A stretch of 7,116 bases of DNA from an uncultured bacterium (GTDB taxonomy: Bacteria; Bacteroidota; Bacteroidia; Bacteroidales; Paludibacteraceae). The DNA lies in contig CAMTOX010000094.1 of NCBI GenBank assembly GCA_947074225.1, positions 1-7,116 on the forward strand, in the 5' to 3' direction. Both the position numbers and the translations under genes were made by a program. Below are positions 5,546 to 7,116 of the stretch, in pieces; the stretch's first letter is position 1; each line of letters opens with the position of its first letter. The notes under the pieces were generated by a model that was not told where the DNA came from, made no database searches, and worked only from the letters and a program-made list of their open reading frames with translations.

Positions 5546-7116
5546 TTAACGATACAAATCTATCTCTTCTTTATCGAAATTATCAATAAAGGAAGCATGT
5601 TTGCTCACCTCTGCTTCGCCATAGTTTAAATATGTGCGTACCGATTTTTCAAACATATTGTCGCGCGAAGAGTCAATCAATAATAGGTATCCCATGATGA
5701 TATGACCAGCCATTTCAACCAAACGACGTGCTACAAAGTCTAAATACTCCTGATCTTTTGCCTCTACCACTTTTGCAACGGCAGCTTCATAAAGAGCTGT
5801 CATAGCTACCAAACGGTCGCGTAAAGCACTGTATTCGGGATTAATAGCCACTGTTTCATAGTGTCTTATCTGTTTCAAGTAGTTTCCTGTGGTGACGTGG
5901 CGTATAGCAGCAACGGTTTGCAACTGCGAAGTGCCTTCATAAATGGTCAAGATACGTGCATCGCGATATAAGCGTTCGCAAGCATAATCTTTCATAAATC
6001 CTGAACCACCATGTACTTGAATACAGTCGTAACTATTTTGGTTTGCATATTCGCTCGAGAACATCTTCAATAATGGTGTAAATGCATCGGCAAGACGTTG
6101 ATACTCTTTATAGTCGGCTTTCTCCTCTGGTGTTAACTTACGGCCTTGTTCCAACGCCTCGTAAGCTTTGTAAACATCGACAAAACGAGTACATTCGTAC
6201 AATAGAGCACGCGAAGCGTCTAATTTTGCCTTTATCATAGTTACCAACTCAAATACTGCAGGGAATTCAATAATGGCTTTACCGAACTGACGACGGTCTT
6301 TAGCATAAGCCAAAGCCTCTTCATAGGCTGCTGCCGAAAGGCCTACCGATTGAGCACCTACACCCAAACGAGCACCATTCATTAACGACATTACATATTT
6401 AATCAAGCCCATGCGACGTGTACCTACTAACTTGGCAGGAACATTATTAAATACCAATTCACAAGTTGGAGAACCTTTAATACCCAATTTATTCTCAATA
6501 CGGCGCACTTTTAAGCGTTTGTCAAATGGGTTGTCGCACACAAAATAAGAGAGTCCACGACCATCGTTAGAGCCCTCTTCAGAGCGTGCAAGCACTAATT
6601 TCACCTGAGCATCGCCATTGGTAATGAAACGTTTCACACCATTTAAATACCACATGCCATCTTCCTCATTTAGCGTTGCCTTAAGTTGTACAGCCTGTAA
6701 GTCTGAACCGGCATCTGGCTCTGTTAAGTCCATAGAACATGTTTCGCCTTTACATACACGAGGTAAGAACTCTGCCTTAATCTCTTCCGAAGCAAATTCG
6801 GCAATGGTTTCTGCGCAATCTTGCAAGCCCCAAATATTAGCAAAACCGGCATCGGCACGGCTCACCAATTCGGCTGCCATAACGTATGGCACCATAGAGA
6901 AATTCAAACCACCATATTGACGAGGTAACGACATACCATATAGGCCGGCTTGTGCCAACGTATCGTGGTTTTGTTGAGTACCTTTAGCATAATGTACACG
7001 ATTGTTTTCTACTGTTGGACCCTCATGATCCACACCTTCTGCATTTGGAGCTATCACCTCTGCACATATCTCACCCACAATCTCCAAAATAGTATTATAA
7101 CTATCTATGGCATCTT
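5546..7116 (-). CDS. Acyl-CoA dehydrogenase, N-terminus beyond window
   Basis: An FAD enzyme that introduces the alpha-beta double bond into acyl-CoA and normally passes electrons to electron-transfer flavoprotein. The 522 visible codons are open to the right edge; the TTG at 7087 is internal, since the frame continues upstream (DAIDSYNTI). From memory of Bacteroides homologues of about 570 residues, roughly 50 are missing. Counting from the first whole codon at 7114, signature 1 is DLTEPDAGSD (129-138). Signature 2 spans about 366-388 (QVHGGSGFMKDYA onward, ending RDARI). The expected catalytic base is E393 in IYEGTSQLQ. The C-terminal extension beyond about residue 410 is typical of the large bacterial subgroup rather than the 380-residue mitochondrial type. 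The chain-length preference is not readable. In Bacteroides this gene often follows etfB-etfA; that part would lie outside the window. It has its own terminator. Confidence 0.93.
   Translation of the reverse strand, partial: DAIDSYNTILEIVGEICAEVIAPNAEGVDHEGPTVENNRVHYAKGTQQNHDTLAQAGLYGMSLPRQYGGLNFSMVPYVMAAELVSRADAGFANIWGLQDCAETIAEFASEEIKAEFLPRVCKGETCSMDLTEPDAGSDLQAVQLKATLNEEDGMWYLNGVKRFITNGDAQVKLVLARSEEGSNDGRGLSYFVCDNPFDKRLKVRRIENKLGIKGSPTCELVFNNVPAKLVGTRRMGLIKYVMSLMNGARLGVGAQSVGLSAAAYEEALAYAKDRRQFGKAIIEFPAVFELVTMIKAKLDASRALLYECTRFVDVYKAYEALEQGRKLTPEEKADYKEYQRLADAFTPLLKMFSSEYANQNSYDCIQVHGGSGFMKDYACERLYRDARILTIYEGTSQLQTVAAIRHVTTGNYLKQIRHYETVAINPEYSALRDRLVAMTALYEAAVAKVVEAKDQEYLDFVARRLVEMAGHIIMGYLLLIDSSRDNMFEKSVRTYLNYGEAEVSKHASFIDNFDKEEIDLYR

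Noticed and set aside
7085..7087. TTG as the start codon of the acyl-CoA dehydrogenase
   Set aside because: The frame is open upstream to the window edge with residues matching the family (DAIDSYNTI before LEIVGEIC), so this is an internal Leu codon of a gene cut by the window.
3592..7116. A joint fatty-acid operon of fabI and acyl-CoA dehydrogenase
   Set aside because: Each gene has its own terminator, an unrelated gene lies between them, and fabI has its own promoter. They are neighbours only.

Overview
The window looks like ordinary chromosomal DNA from a Bacteroidota species, most likely order Bacteroidales. It is AT-rich and its genes lack strong Shine-Dalgarno sequences. Four -7 boxes match the Bacteroidota TAnnTTTG consensus. 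The FabI and acyl-CoA dehydrogenase proteins closely resemble, from memory, the versions found in Bacteroides and its relatives. The genus cannot be determined from this sequence.

Layout, left to right. Positions 1-124 are flanking sequence without a convincing gene. A secreted calcineurin-like metallophosphoesterase is encoded on the minus strand (125-982). A Crp/Fnr-family regulator, also minus (1180-1755), is divergent from a plus-strand pair: a VOC/glyoxalase-fold metalloprotein (1880-2269) and a DUF418 multi-membrane-spanning protein (2332-3516). The pair converges on minus-strand fabI (3592-4422), with a perfect 18-bp hairpin between the two stop codons. Further right, still on the minus strand, are a small exported Arg/Glu-rich Spy/CpxP-like protein (4820-5182) and the C-terminal 522 residues of an acyl-CoA dehydrogenase that runs off the right edge (5546-7116).

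Two things stand out. First, the regulator/VOC intergenic region carries a perfect 20-bp palindrome containing an exact FNR-type box, TTGAT-N4-ATCAA. It abuts the predicted VOC promoter at a position typical of class II activation. The regulator's recognition helix reads E-x-x-S-R, as in E. coli FNR, so the regulator plausibly binds here, regulating itself and controlling the VOC-DUF418 unit. It has neither the FNR cysteine cluster nor the cAMP-binding cassette, so its signal is unknown.

Second, the small exported protein is followed, in the same frame, by 54 more open codons after a TAA. The terminator hairpin sits just beyond the second stop, and its two wobble pairs are compatible only with minus-strand RNA. 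The simplest reading is a 175-residue gene cut by a GAA-to-TAA nonsense change (or a sequencing error), leaving a 120-residue product.

fabI (fatty-acid elongation) and the acyl-CoA dehydrogenase (acyl-CoA oxidation) are separate transcription units with their own terminators, so their proximity does not imply a joint system. I found no CRISPR array, insertion sequence, tRNA, rRNA, phage or defence module.
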